A DNA stretch of 64,000 nt from positions 1,116,001 to 1,180,000 of the forward strand of contig NZ_CP036339.1 of the NCBI RefSeq assembly GCF_007746075.1. The letters are read 5' to 3'. Made by a program: the position numbers and the translations under genes. Below the pieces are notes generated by a model. The model searched no databases, had not been told where the DNA came from, and worked only from the letters and a program-made list of their open reading frames with translations. This DNA is from Lacipirellula limnantheis (GTDB lineage: Bacteria > Planctomycetota > Planctomycetia > Pirellulales > Lacipirellulaceae). This document shows positions 49,461-58,675 of this stretch, piece by piece; the stretch's first letter is position 1, and the number at the start of each line of letters is the position of its first letter.

Positions 49461-52118
49461 ATGCCAAGTTTTGGAGGAGCGCGAGAGCCGAGCAGTTCGC
49501 CGATCTTCGTGACAGGAGCCAGTGGTTATGTCGGCGGACGACTTGTCCCCGCACTACTGGCCAGCGGTTACTCGGTTCGTTGCCTGGCCCGTGAGCCCCG
49601 CAAACTCAGCGAGCGGCCATGGCGGTCGGACCCGAATGTCAGCGTCGTTGCAGGCGACATGTCGGAGCAGGACGAGCTTGTTGGGCAACTCCGGGGATGC
49701 AGTGTCGCGTTCTACCTCGTCCACTCGATGGAAGCCACTGGCGGAGTCTACGCGGAGCGTGACCGCCAGCTGGCAACGAGTTTTGCGGAAGCGGCTGCAA
49801 AAGCGGGCGTTGGAAGGATAATTTACCTGGGCGGGCTTGGCGAAATGGGCGCCGGTCTCAGCCAGCACCTTCGTTCACGCCGAGAGGTAGAGGAACAACT
49901 GGCTTCGACCGGCGTGCCGGTGACCTCGTTTCGAGCCGCGATGATTATTGGCGCCGGGTCGGCTTCGTTCGAGATCCTGCGTTACCTTGTCGAGCGACTA
50001 CCGGTGATGGTCACGCCGGCCTGGGTCAAGACGGAATCCCAGCCCGTCGCAATCGCCGACGTTTTGTACTGGCTGGTGCGCTGCCTGAGCACGCCCGAGA
50101 CGATTGGCCAAACGCTGGAAATCGGCGGGCCTGACGTGCTGCCTTACCGCGATTTGATGCGGATCATGGCCGAAGAACTGCATCTGCCTAAACGGTTGAT
50201 CATCCCTTTGCCCGTACTCACGCCACGGCTCAGCTCTTTGTGGATCAGTTTGGTCACGCCGGTGTCGTACCGCATCGCCCGTCCGCTCGGTGAGGGGCTG
50301 AAAAACCGCGTCGTCGTTACCAACGACGCAGCGCAGCGACTGATGCCGCACCAGCCTCTGACTGTGCGGGCAGCGATTCGCCAATCGCTCCAGCAGGTCG
50401 AAGCGAACGAGGTGGAAACACGTTGGTCGGCCGCCGGTCCGATTCCTGGCGACCCTCAGTGGGCCGGTGGAACTGTATTCACGGACCAACGGACCGTGCT
50501 GATCCAAGCCGATCCGGGTTCGGTTTTCGGTGCCATCTGTCGAATCGGCGGTGGCCATGGCTGGTATGCGGGGGACATCCTCTGGCGCATCCGGGGCTGG
50601 ATGGACAAATTGGTCGGAGGCCCAGGGCTTCGCCGGGGGAGGCGGAACGCAGATCAGGTGGAGTTCGGAGAAGCGCTCGACTTCTGGCGCGTGGTCGGCA
50701 TCGAACGTAACCGTTCACTGTCACTTCTGGCCGAAATGAAGTTGCCAGGAACTGCGATGCTGAATTTTGAACTCGAGCCGGAAGAGGTCCCTGGGCGAAT
50801 AACGCTCACGATGACGGCGAGGTTTCGACCGAAGGGACTACTTGGCATTTTGTACTGGTACGCGGTCCTTCCGTTGCACAACTTTGTGTTCGGGGGAATG
50901 CTGAGAGGTATTCGTAGGGTTGCTGAGTCGAGTAGTCGCGTACAAGGTACCATAATATCCGATTACTTTCCACGCGCTGCCGGTGCGCCAGGATACGGCC
51001 GCGCGCGGCTGTGGTTGGGCATGGCCGCGGTCGGCACGCTCGTGACGCTGACGACTTTAGGTTTGTTTCTCGATCTGCCGGCCCGTATTCAACAAAACAT
51101 CGATTCGACGATCTGGGGACAAGCCCGCGGTCTTTTGGGGTTTGTACTGATCTATGCGGCGATTCATTTGCCCTTTGACCTGTTTGGCGGCTATTTACTG
51201 CCCAAGCGTTTCGGCCGGTCTCACGAGCAATTCCCACGCTACCTTCTTAGCCTCGCGCGCGGCGTGACCGCGCACGCAGCAATGCTGTTCCTCACCGCTA
51301 TGGCAATCCTGTTGGCCGGACGGTGGGGAGGGATTGTCGGAACCGTGGTGGCCGGCTCCTTAATAAGTCTCTTTCTTCTCCGTGGGCGCTTGGCGTTGGC
51401 GAAGCTCATGGCCCCGCTCCAGTTGACGCCGATCGAGCACACATTCGTCCAGACTCGCGAGGCCCTGCCAATCATCGTGGCCCAAAGTTCCGACGAAGGA
51501 TTCACCGGGGCCGTCGTGGGGGTGTGGCGACCACGCCTGCAGATAGTGCCAAAAAGGTGGCGAGAGGTACTTGGAGCCATTGGGTTCGAGGCCGCGTTGA
51601 ATCGGCGTGCACTGGCGGTGAAGACAGGCAGCTGGCGACGTGGACGGGCCGTAGCCGTTTTGTTCACGCTGACGGGCCTCGCGATTACTGCGTGGCTCGT
51701 CGGATCGTCGCGATTGGGCACGGCCGGTGGCACGATCGAGTTCAGTCTGTGGTTCAGCTTGTGGTCGTTCATCGGGCTTCTGACGCTGCCGACGTTGAGC
51801 CGCCGTGGCGTCATTGAAATTGATGAGCGTGCCGAAATTGAGGGAAAATCGCCCGAGACGCTGCGTACCACGACACGTCTTCTCGACGACCTGCAGGACG
51901 GAGAACCGATAAGGCCTGCGCTCATCGAGACCATCTTTCACCCCATCCCCAGCGTGCAGAACCGCCTGGATGGACCGCGATTGAAGGGCCGCATCGGCTT
52001 TTGGGACGCGGCGCGTAGTTCCATTTATCTGAGTCTCGCTGGCCTGGGCCTCCTGGGCCGTGCCGTTCACTGCAACTGTGGAAGGCCTTCACTATGGGTA
52101 TTTCTACCCACCGACTAA
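49461..52118 (+). CDS. SDR (NmrA-like) oxidoreductase-DUF2867 fusion with membrane domain, 3' frameshift
   Basis: 885 residues. The N-terminal NAD(P)-binding Rossmann domain is FVTGASGYVGGRLVPALLAS, then IIYLGGLGEMG and the usual atypical-SDR core. Residues about 310-490 are DUF2867 (GHGWYAGDILWRIRGWMDKL, RSLSLLAEMKLPGTAMLNFE). The C-terminal half has about eight membrane helices. Proteins of the SDR-DUF2867 type often belong to CarH/LitR light regulons with photolyases. Near 52055 a +1 shift would replace the current odd tail by AVPFTATVEGLHYGYFYPPT, which fits the family better, so a late frameshift is likely. Decayed kinase-domain DNA follows at once. Confidence 0.8.
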   Translation: MPSFGGAREPSSSPIFVTGASGYVGGRLVPALLASGYSVRCLAREPRKLSERPWRSDPNVSVVAGDMSEQDELVGQLRGCSVAFYLVHSMEATGGVYAERDRQLATSFAEAAAKAGVGRIIYLGGLGEMGAGLSQHLRSRREVEEQLASTGVPVTSFRAAMIIGAGSASFEILRYLVERLPVMVTPAWVKTESQPVAIADVLYWLVRCLSTPETIGQTLEIGGPDVLPYRDLMRIMAEELHLPKRLIIPLPVLTPRLSSLWISLVTPVSYRIARPLGEGLKNRVVVTNDAAQRLMPHQPLTVRAAIRQSLQQVEANEVETRWSAAGPIPGDPQWAGGTVFTDQRTVLIQADPGSVFGAICRIGGGHGWYAGDILWRIRGWMDKLVGGPGLRRGRRNADQVEFGEALDFWRVVGIERNRSLSLLAEMKLPGTAMLNFELEPEEVPGRITLTMTARFRPKGLLGILYWYAVLPLHNFVFGGMLRGIRRVAESSSRVQGTIISDYFPRAAGAPGYGRARLWLGMAAVGTLVTLTTLGLFLDLPARIQQNIDSTIWGQARGLLGFVLIYAAIHLPFDLFGGYLLPKRFGRSHEQFPRYLLSLARGVTAHAAMLFLTAMAILLAGRWGGIVGTVVAGSLISLFLLRGRLALAKLMAPLQLTPIEHTFVQTREALPIIVAQSSDEGFTGAVVGVWRPRLQIVPKRWREVLGAIGFEAALNRRALAVKTGSWRRGRAVAVLFTLTGLAITAWLVGSSRLGTAGGTIEFSLWFSLWSFIGLLTLPTLSRRGVIEIDERAEIEGKSPETLRTTTRLLDDLQDGEPIRPALIETIFHPIPSVQNRLDGPRLKGRIGFWDAARSSIYLSLAGLGLLGRAVHCNCGRPSLWVFLPTD

Positions 52119-52139
52119 AGCAACACAGGGTGCGCGGTA

Positions 52140-52376
52140 ACGTGGAAGAAGTTACCGTTTAGCGACTTTCACACGGCGCGCGAACAAAACGACGTTGTTT
52201 TCGGTGTTGTCGCGATCAACGCAGGCGTTTACTGGAAGTGCCAAATCGCCGTCTCGGCCGATGAGATGCAAACGCTCTAGCGTCAACTTCGCACACTTAA
52301 TCAGGAAGTCGTCAGGCGCGGCTACTGCGGCAGGCCGCCGACGTTCGACGATGACCCGGCGTCGGCAAGGAAATCA
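52140..52376 (+). pseudogene. Decayed copy of the WD40-kinase C-terminal domain
   Basis: In one frame it reads LPFSDFHTARE, QNDVVFGVVAINAG, then a TAG, then RQLRTLNQEVVRRGYCG and RPPTFDDDP. It aligns base by base with 10.9-11.15 kb of the kinase gene (FHMAREQNEVVFGVVAIN; EAVRRGYCGGLPTFDDDP). One stop codon (CTC TAG for CTC GAG), one lost codon and many substitutions show a dead duplicate. Neither kinase nor propeller sequence accompanies it. Confidence 0.85.
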
Positions 52377-52672
52377 AGTTCTACCAATAACCGATGCGTG
52401 TTCTCCGCAGAACTGAAGCAATTGCCCGGCTTTCGAGTTTGACTGAACGACGAATATCATCGGGTCGCGTTCTACGACTCAGACACGGCGTCTCACTGAT
52501 ATCACCGTTCCCCTGGGGCCGACCAGTGGGAGACTCGGGCGAGTCGCATACGTATCGGTCAGCCCTTCGCCCGCGGTGCAGGCGGCGGCGTGAAGTTCTT
52601 GTTCGAATTGTATCACTGCGAAGCGGAAGTCGCTTCGCTCGGCGGTGCCGAACGCAACTGGAGCAACAACGC
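52377..52672. other. Intergenic, nothing recognised
   Basis: Only short frames; no repeats or promoters that I can support. Confidence 0.4.
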
Positions 52673-54106
52673 CTAGCAAGATTCCACCGCTTCCGCAATT
52701 AATCCACGTCGCAGCCACGACAGGGCCTCATCGAATAACTCAACTGGTGCGTTGGCATAATGAATGTCGGCCAATGCAGTCGGTGCATGCCCCAAAAACA
52801 GCCCTCGCAAACTTCGATACTCCTTACTTCCAGCAATCTCCGACGCGGCGGTTTTCTTGAGGCATTTGAATGGCTTGCCAATCCCCAGCTTGCGCCGCAA
52901 TCGTTCAAACGCGCTGCGAATGTTGTCGACTTTTCGATAGGCGCCTGCATCGTCCATGCTTTCGCTCCACAGCGGACCGCCGTTTACGTTCAAGAGCACT
53001 CGCCCTGCCCCGTCCGAACTTCGCTCGCTCGTTAGTAACCTGAAGGTCTCCGGCCAGAGCTTGTAGCTAACGATCGGGGTCGCATCGAATCTTCGTGTCT
53101 TTGATCGCTTACGAATAATCCGCCCCGCCTGCCAGTCGACCTCGTCCCAGTTCAAATCCGAAATGTCTTTTTGGGTCATCGCGGTGTTGAGCGTCAACAG
53201 AATGTAGAGCCGAGTCCGCGGCGATGCCTCAGATAAAAGCCGACCAATCTCCGCCTTCGTGAAGGTCTCAATGGCCCCGCGAGATTTACCAATTTCCAGT
53301 TCATGACAACCGGCATCCAGCAGTCTGGGGAGCGATTTGATTGCTTCGGTGCGCCAAAGCCACCGGACAAACGACTTGACGCTTCCCAGGCGCTCGCTGG
53401 CAGTGCTTAGCATCCACTTGCCACGCGTTACTTGCTCCAGCAGATAGGCGCGATAAGCCAAGAGCTTTTGTCCGCTGATCTCGGTCACAGCAGCGCCGCC
53501 GCCGAGCCAATCAGCGAATGAATTCAAGTGGATGCCCAACGTTTGCTGACGGCCGAGTGAAAGCAGGTTGGCATCGACCTTGGAACCCTGGAGTGCAAGG
53601 AAACGTTGGAGTTGGACTTTGATCGTCAGCTCCTGATCTACCGCCTGACGGCGCATCGTCTTGAGACGATCTTCCCAAACCACGCTCTCGATCGTGAGCG
53701 GATCGGGTTGGAACATTGCGTGAGGAGCGGGAACGATCGCACGAGAGAGCGGTGAAGGAACTTTTTCATATTCGGTCACAGGGTCCTGCGAGACCTGCCG
53801 ACTGGGCAGCGTCGCCGCAACCAGTGACTCTGCCAGAGCTCCGATCTCTCGATAGGCGGCTTCAAGCTTCGGCCGACGTACTTCAGGCAAAAAATAGTTC
53901 GCGAACAAATCCTCTCGGCTTGGCGGCTTTCGCACACCGCGCTGTTGGTCGCTTCTCAATCGACCGAGCTTCTCCAGCGCCACGTTCCCCATCGGGTCAT
54001 CGTCATTGCGTCGCGAGCAAGTGAGAACTTCCTCCCACTGAGCAATGGCGGCGGCGTAGGCGCCGTGGTGAGGCGATGGCGCTGCGAGATCAATCTTCGC
54101 TTTCAC
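52673..54106 (-). CDS. Tyrosine-recombinase-like protein, degenerate and 5'-truncated
   Basis: 477 codons from GTG 54106. A core-binding domain (LNSFADWLGGGAAVTEISGQ) and a catalytic domain (FTKAEIGRLLSEASPRTRLY, LNWDEVDWQAGRIIRKRSKT) are clear, but the active site is not: the first Arg position is TAMTQKDISDL and the HxxR box is FKCLKKTAAS. A possible Tyr is in ADIHYANAP. In-frame sequence upstream (SFIGGRGKSDDAAYQAALTQ) continues the typical N-terminal domain to a stop at about 54196 with no start codon. It is probably a dying integrase or a DNA-binding relative without recombinase activity. Confidence 0.65.
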   Translation of the reverse strand: MKAKIDLAAPSPHHGAYAAAIAQWEEVLTCSRRNDDDPMGNVALEKLGRLRSDQQRGVRKPPSREDLFANYFLPEVRRPKLEAAYREIGALAESLVAATLPSRQVSQDPVTEYEKVPSPLSRAIVPAPHAMFQPDPLTIESVVWEDRLKTMRRQAVDQELTIKVQLQRFLALQGSKVDANLLSLGRQQTLGIHLNSFADWLGGGAAVTEISGQKLLAYRAYLLEQVTRGKWMLSTASERLGSVKSFVRWLWRTEAIKSLPRLLDAGCHELEIGKSRGAIETFTKAEIGRLLSEASPRTRLYILLTLNTAMTQKDISDLNWDEVDWQAGRIIRKRSKTRRFDATPIVSYKLWPETFRLLTSERSSDGAGRVLLNVNGGPLWSESMDDAGAYRKVDNIRSAFERLRRKLGIGKPFKCLKKTAASEIAGSKEYRSLRGLFLGHAPTALADIHYANAPVELFDEALSWLRRGLIAEAVESC

Positions 54107-54245
54107 GGTCTGCCACTGGGTCAGCGCAGCCTGATAGGCCGCGTCGTCCGATTTCCCGCGACCGCCGATGAACGACTCGGTCCTTGAAGGTGCTTAACAC
54201 GATGCCGGCATCCTCCGACCTGATTGGCAACGAACGATTGGATGG

Positions 54246-54404
54246 GTGCAGCCAATTGACCCGGTGCCAGAAGATATTGCGGCAATGTGCGCCGAGATTC
54301 GATCCGCTTGGCACGCGGAAGACTTCGCCATCCGCAAAGCGTTCAATCCAGACGAGCCGCGGGGCTGGACGCCGCCGACTTGGAGCGGACGATACGCCGC
54401 GTAG
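54246..54404 (+). CDS. Small protein near integrase, possibly 5'-truncated
   Basis: A frame from GTG 54246 reads VQPIDPVPEDIAAMCAEIRS then WHAEDFAIRKAFNPDEPRG and WTPPTWSGRYAA. The pattern (IDPxPEDIxxMCAEIRxxW ... WTPP) belongs to a recurring planctomycete small protein often seen beside recombinase genes. Open frame continues upstream to a TAA at about 54197 with no better start, so the 5' end may be lost. Function unknown. Confidence 0.5.
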   Translation: MQPIDPVPEDIAAMCAEIRSAWHAEDFAIRKAFNPDEPRGWTPPTWSGRYAA

Positions 54405-54431
54405 TCGATTGGCCCGCCGGGCTGTGCGGGC

Positions 54432-54716
54432 CTACTGCTGCGGCCTTAACGCTTCAATCAAAAGGCCAAGAATCGCCAAGTGAATTCCCACGGGGCAACT
54501 TTCGTCATTGCCCCAAACGCCGACGTGGCCGTTGACGTATTCCAACCGGAAGCGATAGCCGCGAAACCCAAATACGATCGCGAAGTCTGATACTTCGCGA
54601 AGCCAATGCACAATTTGCAACGCGTCGATTTTATCCCGCACGTCCTTTAGCGAACCAGCATACGGAAGCTCTGCAACGATTTGCCATGAGCGAAACGAAT
54701 ACGAAATCGCAACCAT
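54432..54716 (-). CDS. Hypothetical protein, 94 aa
   Basis: MVAISYSFRSWQIVAELPYA, IVHWLREVSDFAIVFGFRG, RFRLEYVNGHVGVWGNDES: a small alpha-beta protein with good codon pattern. No family recognised. It is convergent with the small gene at 54246. Confidence 0.55.
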   Translation of the reverse strand: MVAISYSFRSWQIVAELPYAGSLKDVRDKIDALQIVHWLREVSDFAIVFGFRGYRFRLEYVNGHVGVWGNDESCPVGIHLAILGLLIEALRPQQ

Positions 54717-54930
54717 GTAGCGCCCTCAGTGATGTTTTGCCGGCGTGTCTTGTAATGTCAATCGGTTCCCTTCACTTTCAGATTTATGAAATCCTTACGC
54801 TTTGCCAACACGGCACCCAGCCACGATGCGAGACGTGAGACGCGAATATCGCGAGAGCAAACACCCCCATGAGGAACCTAACCCAATGCCCGAATTTCGC
54901 GACCGGCGCCGAGCTTGCCGACAAAAAAGA

Positions 54931-54977
54931 GCCACGCCGGCCCCCGCGGAAGCGCCAAGGGTCGGCGTGGCGTTTTT
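54931..54977. terminator. Bidirectional terminator-like hairpin
   Basis: GCCACGCCG (54931-54939) pairs with CGGCGTGGC (54963-54971). AAAAAAGA precedes the stem and GTTTTT follows, so it can end transcription on either strand. Confidence 0.7.
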
Positions 54978-55103
54978 CGCGGTTTCCCTCCGCGTGGCGC
55001 CGCAAGGGGGAATAGAAGAGCGGCGCCAACTTGGGTAAACCCCACGCGGTCGCGTTGGTTTCGCATCGCCGGCAGAAAGACAACTTGGCGGCATAGCAAT
55101 AGA

Positions 55104-55151
55104 CCGCCGCGCCAGTTCCCTAGCACGCGTCCAAGCTAACTGGCGCGGCGG
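55104..55151. repeat. Perfect 14-bp inverted repeat upstream of integrase remnant
   Basis: CCGCCGCGCCAGTT (55104-55117) and AACTGGCGCGGCGG (55138-55151) with a 20-nt spacer. No T-run follows. The symmetric site is 150 bp upstream of an integrase start and may be a recombinase or regulator binding site. Confidence 0.6.
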
Positions 55152-55302
55152 CGACAGGAAACGATCCGCCGATTCGGCCGACTACTGGACACCTACTCCC
55201 GTCGGCCGAACCGGCTTCACGTCGTGGAGCGAGAATCTTAAGAACCGAGCTTTATCCGACCATTGCGGATTGCCGCGAATAACCATTAGGAGCATCCCCT
55301 TT

Positions 55303-55575
55303 ATGGTAAGCATCGGAGACGAAAACGGCCGCAAGCGCATTTTTTCGTGGCGCTGGAGGGCAAGCGAAAGACGATTCGACTCGGCAAGGTCGCCAAGCGA
55401 CAAGCCGAAGCGATCAAAGTTCACGTCGAACAATTGGCCCATGCGATCGGCACGAACACCGTGCCGCCACTGGCAACAAGCCAATGGCTCGCGTCTTTCG
55501 ATTCCAAGCTCTACGGCAAGTTGGTCGCCGTGGGCTTGGCGGATGAGCAGTCGAGAAATGAGCCCGGGCGAATGA
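55303..55575 (+). pseudogene. Integrase N-terminal fragment with frameshift
   Basis: The gene starts MVSIGDENGRKRIF (AGGAG upstream). At the run of six T near 55340 one base is missing: the following frame reads VALEGKRKTIRLGKVAKRQA and EAIKVHVEQLAHAI, the arm-binding N-terminal domain of planctomycete tyrosine recombinases. The core and catalytic domains are absent; the frame runs into the GH97 gene. A broken insertion relic. Confidence 0.75.
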
Positions 55576-55650
55576 TGACTGTGTTAGAATTGCGAGTGGA
55601 CCAGGCACTGTTTGATGTAGTCGCTGAACTCCGCACCTTGGGTGGCAAAA

Positions 55651-57702
55651 ATGATGCTCCGCTTGCCGTCATTCGGCTGCCGCTTTCTAAGCGCCATGAC
55701 GTCGATCAGTACAGTGCTGCTGGTATGGTTGGTTCTTGCACCACTTTCCAGTCGTGCTGACGGTCTACGGGCGGCAATCTGTTCGCCTGATGGTCGCAAC
55801 GCCATCGATTTGCGAGTGGCCAGCGAAGATGCCGATCAGGTTCGGTATACGATCAAGCGAGACGGCCGCAAGCTCTTTGGCCCCTCGCCGCTGGGCCCCG
55901 TGCTCAATGTCGGCAGGCCGTTGGGCGAGGACGCCCGAATCATCGACGTGCAACTGGGCAGCATTGACGAAAGCTTTACGCTGCCCTGGGGCAAAACGAC
56001 CACGGCAGCCAACCGCTGCTCGTCCGCCGTCGTCAACCTGGCCAGCGGAGACGCGAGAGTCCAATGGCAGGTCGAGCTTCGCGCCTACGACGACGGCGTC
56101 GCCTTTCGCTACCGACTGTTGCCGCAGGATCGCCTGGGGGAGTGCGAAATCCAAGATGAAGCGACGCAATTCGACGTCCTGGGCGAGCCGCAGGCGCTCT
56201 TCAATACGCTGGACAGCTTTACGACGTCCCACGAGTCGCTCTATGAGCATAAGCCGCTTGCCGAGATTCCCGCAAACAAACTGCTGGAGATGCCGCTGCT
56301 ACTGACGTGGCCCGGCGGGACGGCGGCGGCGATCACCGAAGCTCGCGTCCGCCATTTCGCCGGCATGTATTTGCAGCGTCCCGTCGAGAAGCCCGCAACG
56401 TTTAGCTGTCGGTTGTCGCCCCTTCCGTCGCGTCCCGACACGAGCGTGGTGGGCCAAACGCCGTGTGAGAGTCCCTGGCGCGTCGTGCTGCTGGCCGACC
56501 GCGCGGGCAAGCTCCTCGAAAGCAATTTACTACTGTGCCTAAACGACCCGCCGCCACCCGCTCTCGGCGATTTCTCGTGGCTCCGGCCCGGCAAGACGAG
56601 CTTTCATTGGTGGTACGGCGCGTTCGAGGATGACTACCAGCCCGCTGCTGCGCGCCATGCCTTCTTGGAACGGCACAAGCGGTACATCGACTTCTGCGCT
56701 GCGAACAACATTGCCTACCATGCCGTCTCTGGCGACGGCCGCGCCTGGTACTCTCAATCCTCGGCAAGCTACGCGGCGCCGTCGCCGGACGCCGATGTCC
56801 GCAGGGCCCGCCCTGAACTGGAGCTTCCCAAGATCATCGACTACGCCCGCGAACGCGGCGTCGGCATCCGACTATGGGTCCATTGGAAGCCGCTCAGTGA
56901 GCATTTGGAGGAAGCGTTCGCGTTGTACCAAACATGGGGCGTCCAGGGACTGATGGTCGATTTCCTCGACCGGGACGACCAGGAGATGAACGAGTTCACG
57001 GAAAGGATGTTGGCGAGCGCCGCCCGACATCACCTGCACATCCAAATCCATGGCTCGCCGAAGTACAGCGGTGAACAGCGCACGTTCCCCAACCTGTTCA
57101 ACCGCGAAGGGGTGATGAATCTTGAGTATGCCAAGTGGAGCGACGGGGTGACGCCAGCCCACAGCGTCAACGTGGCTTACACGCGCGCCCTGGCCGGCCC
57201 GGTGGACTACCACCTCGGCGGCTTTCGCTCCGTTTCTCGAGCCGAGTTTACCCCCCGCGACCGCGCCCCGGTAGTGATGGGCACCCGTTGTCACAATCTG
57301 GCGCTCTACGTCGTGTACGAGAACCCAATGCCGATGGTCGCCGACGACCCGAGCGCTTACGAGGGACAACCAGGTTTCGATTTCCTCACCGAGGTTCCGA
57401 CCACCTGGGATGAAACACGGTTCCTAATTGGCGAGCCGGGCGAGTACGTTGTCCTGGCACGCCGCCAGGGCAATGCGTGGTACTTGGGCGGTATCACCAA
57501 TTGGACGCCGCGCGAGATAGACGTACCCCTGGATTTTCTCTCAGCAGGCGAGTTTGAGGCCACGCTCTACGCCGACGGCTCACTCGATGAATCGCTGCCA
57601 AATTCCTTGAGCAAGCAACAGCGAGTCGTTACCGCGGCAACGCCGTTGCATATCGCGCTGGCCCCCGGCGGCGGCTTTGTCGCTGTCATACGCGCCCAAT
57701 GA
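55651..57702 (+). CDS. Glycoside hydrolase family 97, secreted (retaining type)
   Basis: About 683 residues. ATG 55651 is used here, but ATG 55696 (MTSISTVLLVWLVLAPLSSR, a signal peptide) may be the true start; upstream DNA was replaced by the integrase relic. The N-terminal beta-sandwich (about 25-270) precedes a TIM barrel: GKTSFHWWYGAF, GIRLWVHWKPL, then LMVDFLDRDDQEMNEF, in which Asp matches the nucleophile position of retaining GH97 enzymes. REGVMNLEYAKW supplies the acid/base Glu region. A C-terminal beta domain ends the protein. Retaining members act on alpha-galactosides and relatives. The substrate cannot be told from sequence. Confidence 0.9.
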   Translation: MMLRLPSFGCRFLSAMTSISTVLLVWLVLAPLSSRADGLRAAICSPDGRNAIDLRVASEDADQVRYTIKRDGRKLFGPSPLGPVLNVGRPLGEDARIIDVQLGSIDESFTLPWGKTTTAANRCSSAVVNLASGDARVQWQVELRAYDDGVAFRYRLLPQDRLGECEIQDEATQFDVLGEPQALFNTLDSFTTSHESLYEHKPLAEIPANKLLEMPLLLTWPGGTAAAITEARVRHFAGMYLQRPVEKPATFSCRLSPLPSRPDTSVVGQTPCESPWRVVLLADRAGKLLESNLLLCLNDPPPPALGDFSWLRPGKTSFHWWYGAFEDDYQPAAARHAFLERHKRYIDFCAANNIAYHAVSGDGRAWYSQSSASYAAPSPDADVRRARPELELPKIIDYARERGVGIRLWVHWKPLSEHLEEAFALYQTWGVQGLMVDFLDRDDQEMNEFTERMLASAARHHLHIQIHGSPKYSGEQRTFPNLFNREGVMNLEYAKWSDGVTPAHSVNVAYTRALAGPVDYHLGGFRSVSRAEFTPRDRAPVVMGTRCHNLALYVVYENPMPMVADDPSAYEGQPGFDFLTEVPTTWDETRFLIGEPGEYVVLARRQGNAWYLGGITNWTPREIDVPLDFLSAGEFEATLYADGSLDESLPNSLSKQQRVVTAATPLHIALAPGGGFVAVIRAQ

Positions 57703-58429
57703 GCCGCTTCGGCTTCGGAGCTTGGCAGGTTGGCCGCAGGAGCCCGGCGATCGCATGCTTTAAGGTAAATGAGACCCGCTTGTGAAGTACGAGGTGAAGA
57801 TTGGACAAGCCCTTGCCCATTAGCCCCTCAACAGTGCCCGATTCTGGAGCGAAAATCAGTCTATGGGCGTAAAAGGGCGAAGGTTGCAATAGCCCAAGCG
57901 TGCCGGCCCTCCGAGCGAATGGCACGCGACTATCTATGAACGAAAAAAACGTGTCACGGCCAGGGCCGTGACACGCTTCATTCCACGGTAGTCGAAATCG
58001 GCAATGCCGGCTCGGCGAGCACCCGTGGTGCCCTAATTTTATCACCGTGACACTACGGCGTCACTATGACAAAATGCCGACTGGCGTAGGATTGGAAGAA
58101 TGACTGCGCGACTAATGCCGCCTTCCATTTTGGCGGCATGGCACATCTCTTGGCGTGGTGGACCCGTAGTCTCTTGGCTGAAGACGGGCCGCCAAATCGC
58201 CGTTGCGCACTTTCGAGACGAATGCGCTGCGCATTCGGCGACTCTGCGAGCTGGCATCAACTCTCTTGCTGCTACTGGGCACCGCACTCTTCGCGGTTCG
58301 TGTTGCTTGGCCAGCTGAACTCAATCACTTACGCAGCGCAGAACTCGCCCAAGTGTCACCGTGCATTTCATAACGGGTCTTCCTCGTTCTTGGTGAACAA
58401 TTTGGCGGCTGTCACCGCAAGATAGCGAG
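57703..58429. other. Intergenic, nothing recognised except terminator
   Basis: Apart from the hairpin at 57943-57974 no gene or repeat is supportable; several short frames lack domains. Confidence 0.4.
57943..57974 (-). terminator. Rho-independent terminator, minus strand
   Basis: GTGTCACGGCC (57951-57961), loop AG, GGCCGTGACAC (57964-57974). On the minus strand the stem is followed by G and seven T. It ends leftward transcription from the Rrf2/NO-reductase side. Confidence 0.8.
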
Positions 58430-58570
58430 GAAGTTGATCCACGGATGCCACGCACGTTTGCAACGCTTGGCGCTTTTAAATTCACGCCGAACCGGTCAGC
58501 CACCGTGCGATGAGACTCCCCTGCCTGGAAACATTCCGCAGCGTGACAACGGCGAGCTTCTAGCTCCGTC
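58430..58570 (-). pseudogene. Possible IS630-type HTH remnant
   Basis: The minus frame LEARRCHAAECFQAGESHRT then VADRFGVNLKAPSV resembles the N-terminal helix-turn-helix of IS630-like transposases (ARRxxAAELFxxGxSxxxVAxRLGVS). No DDE part follows. Weak evidence. Confidence 0.35.
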
Positions 58571-58675
58571 GCACCTGCCCCGAGGTCCCATGAGAATTCT
58601 TGCGATGCTAGCTGTACCAGGGTTTCGTTTGATGCGCAAAGATCAATATGACTCGCCTTCGCCGTCGTAGCGTTG

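Larger units (their letters stand above)
54717..55302. other. Non-coding region with two strong inverted repeats
   Basis: No gene. Contains the terminator at 54931-54977 and the 14-bp inverted repeat at 55104-55151, upstream of an integrase remnant. TTAGGAG before ATG 55303 is the ribosome site of that remnant. Confidence 0.5.
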
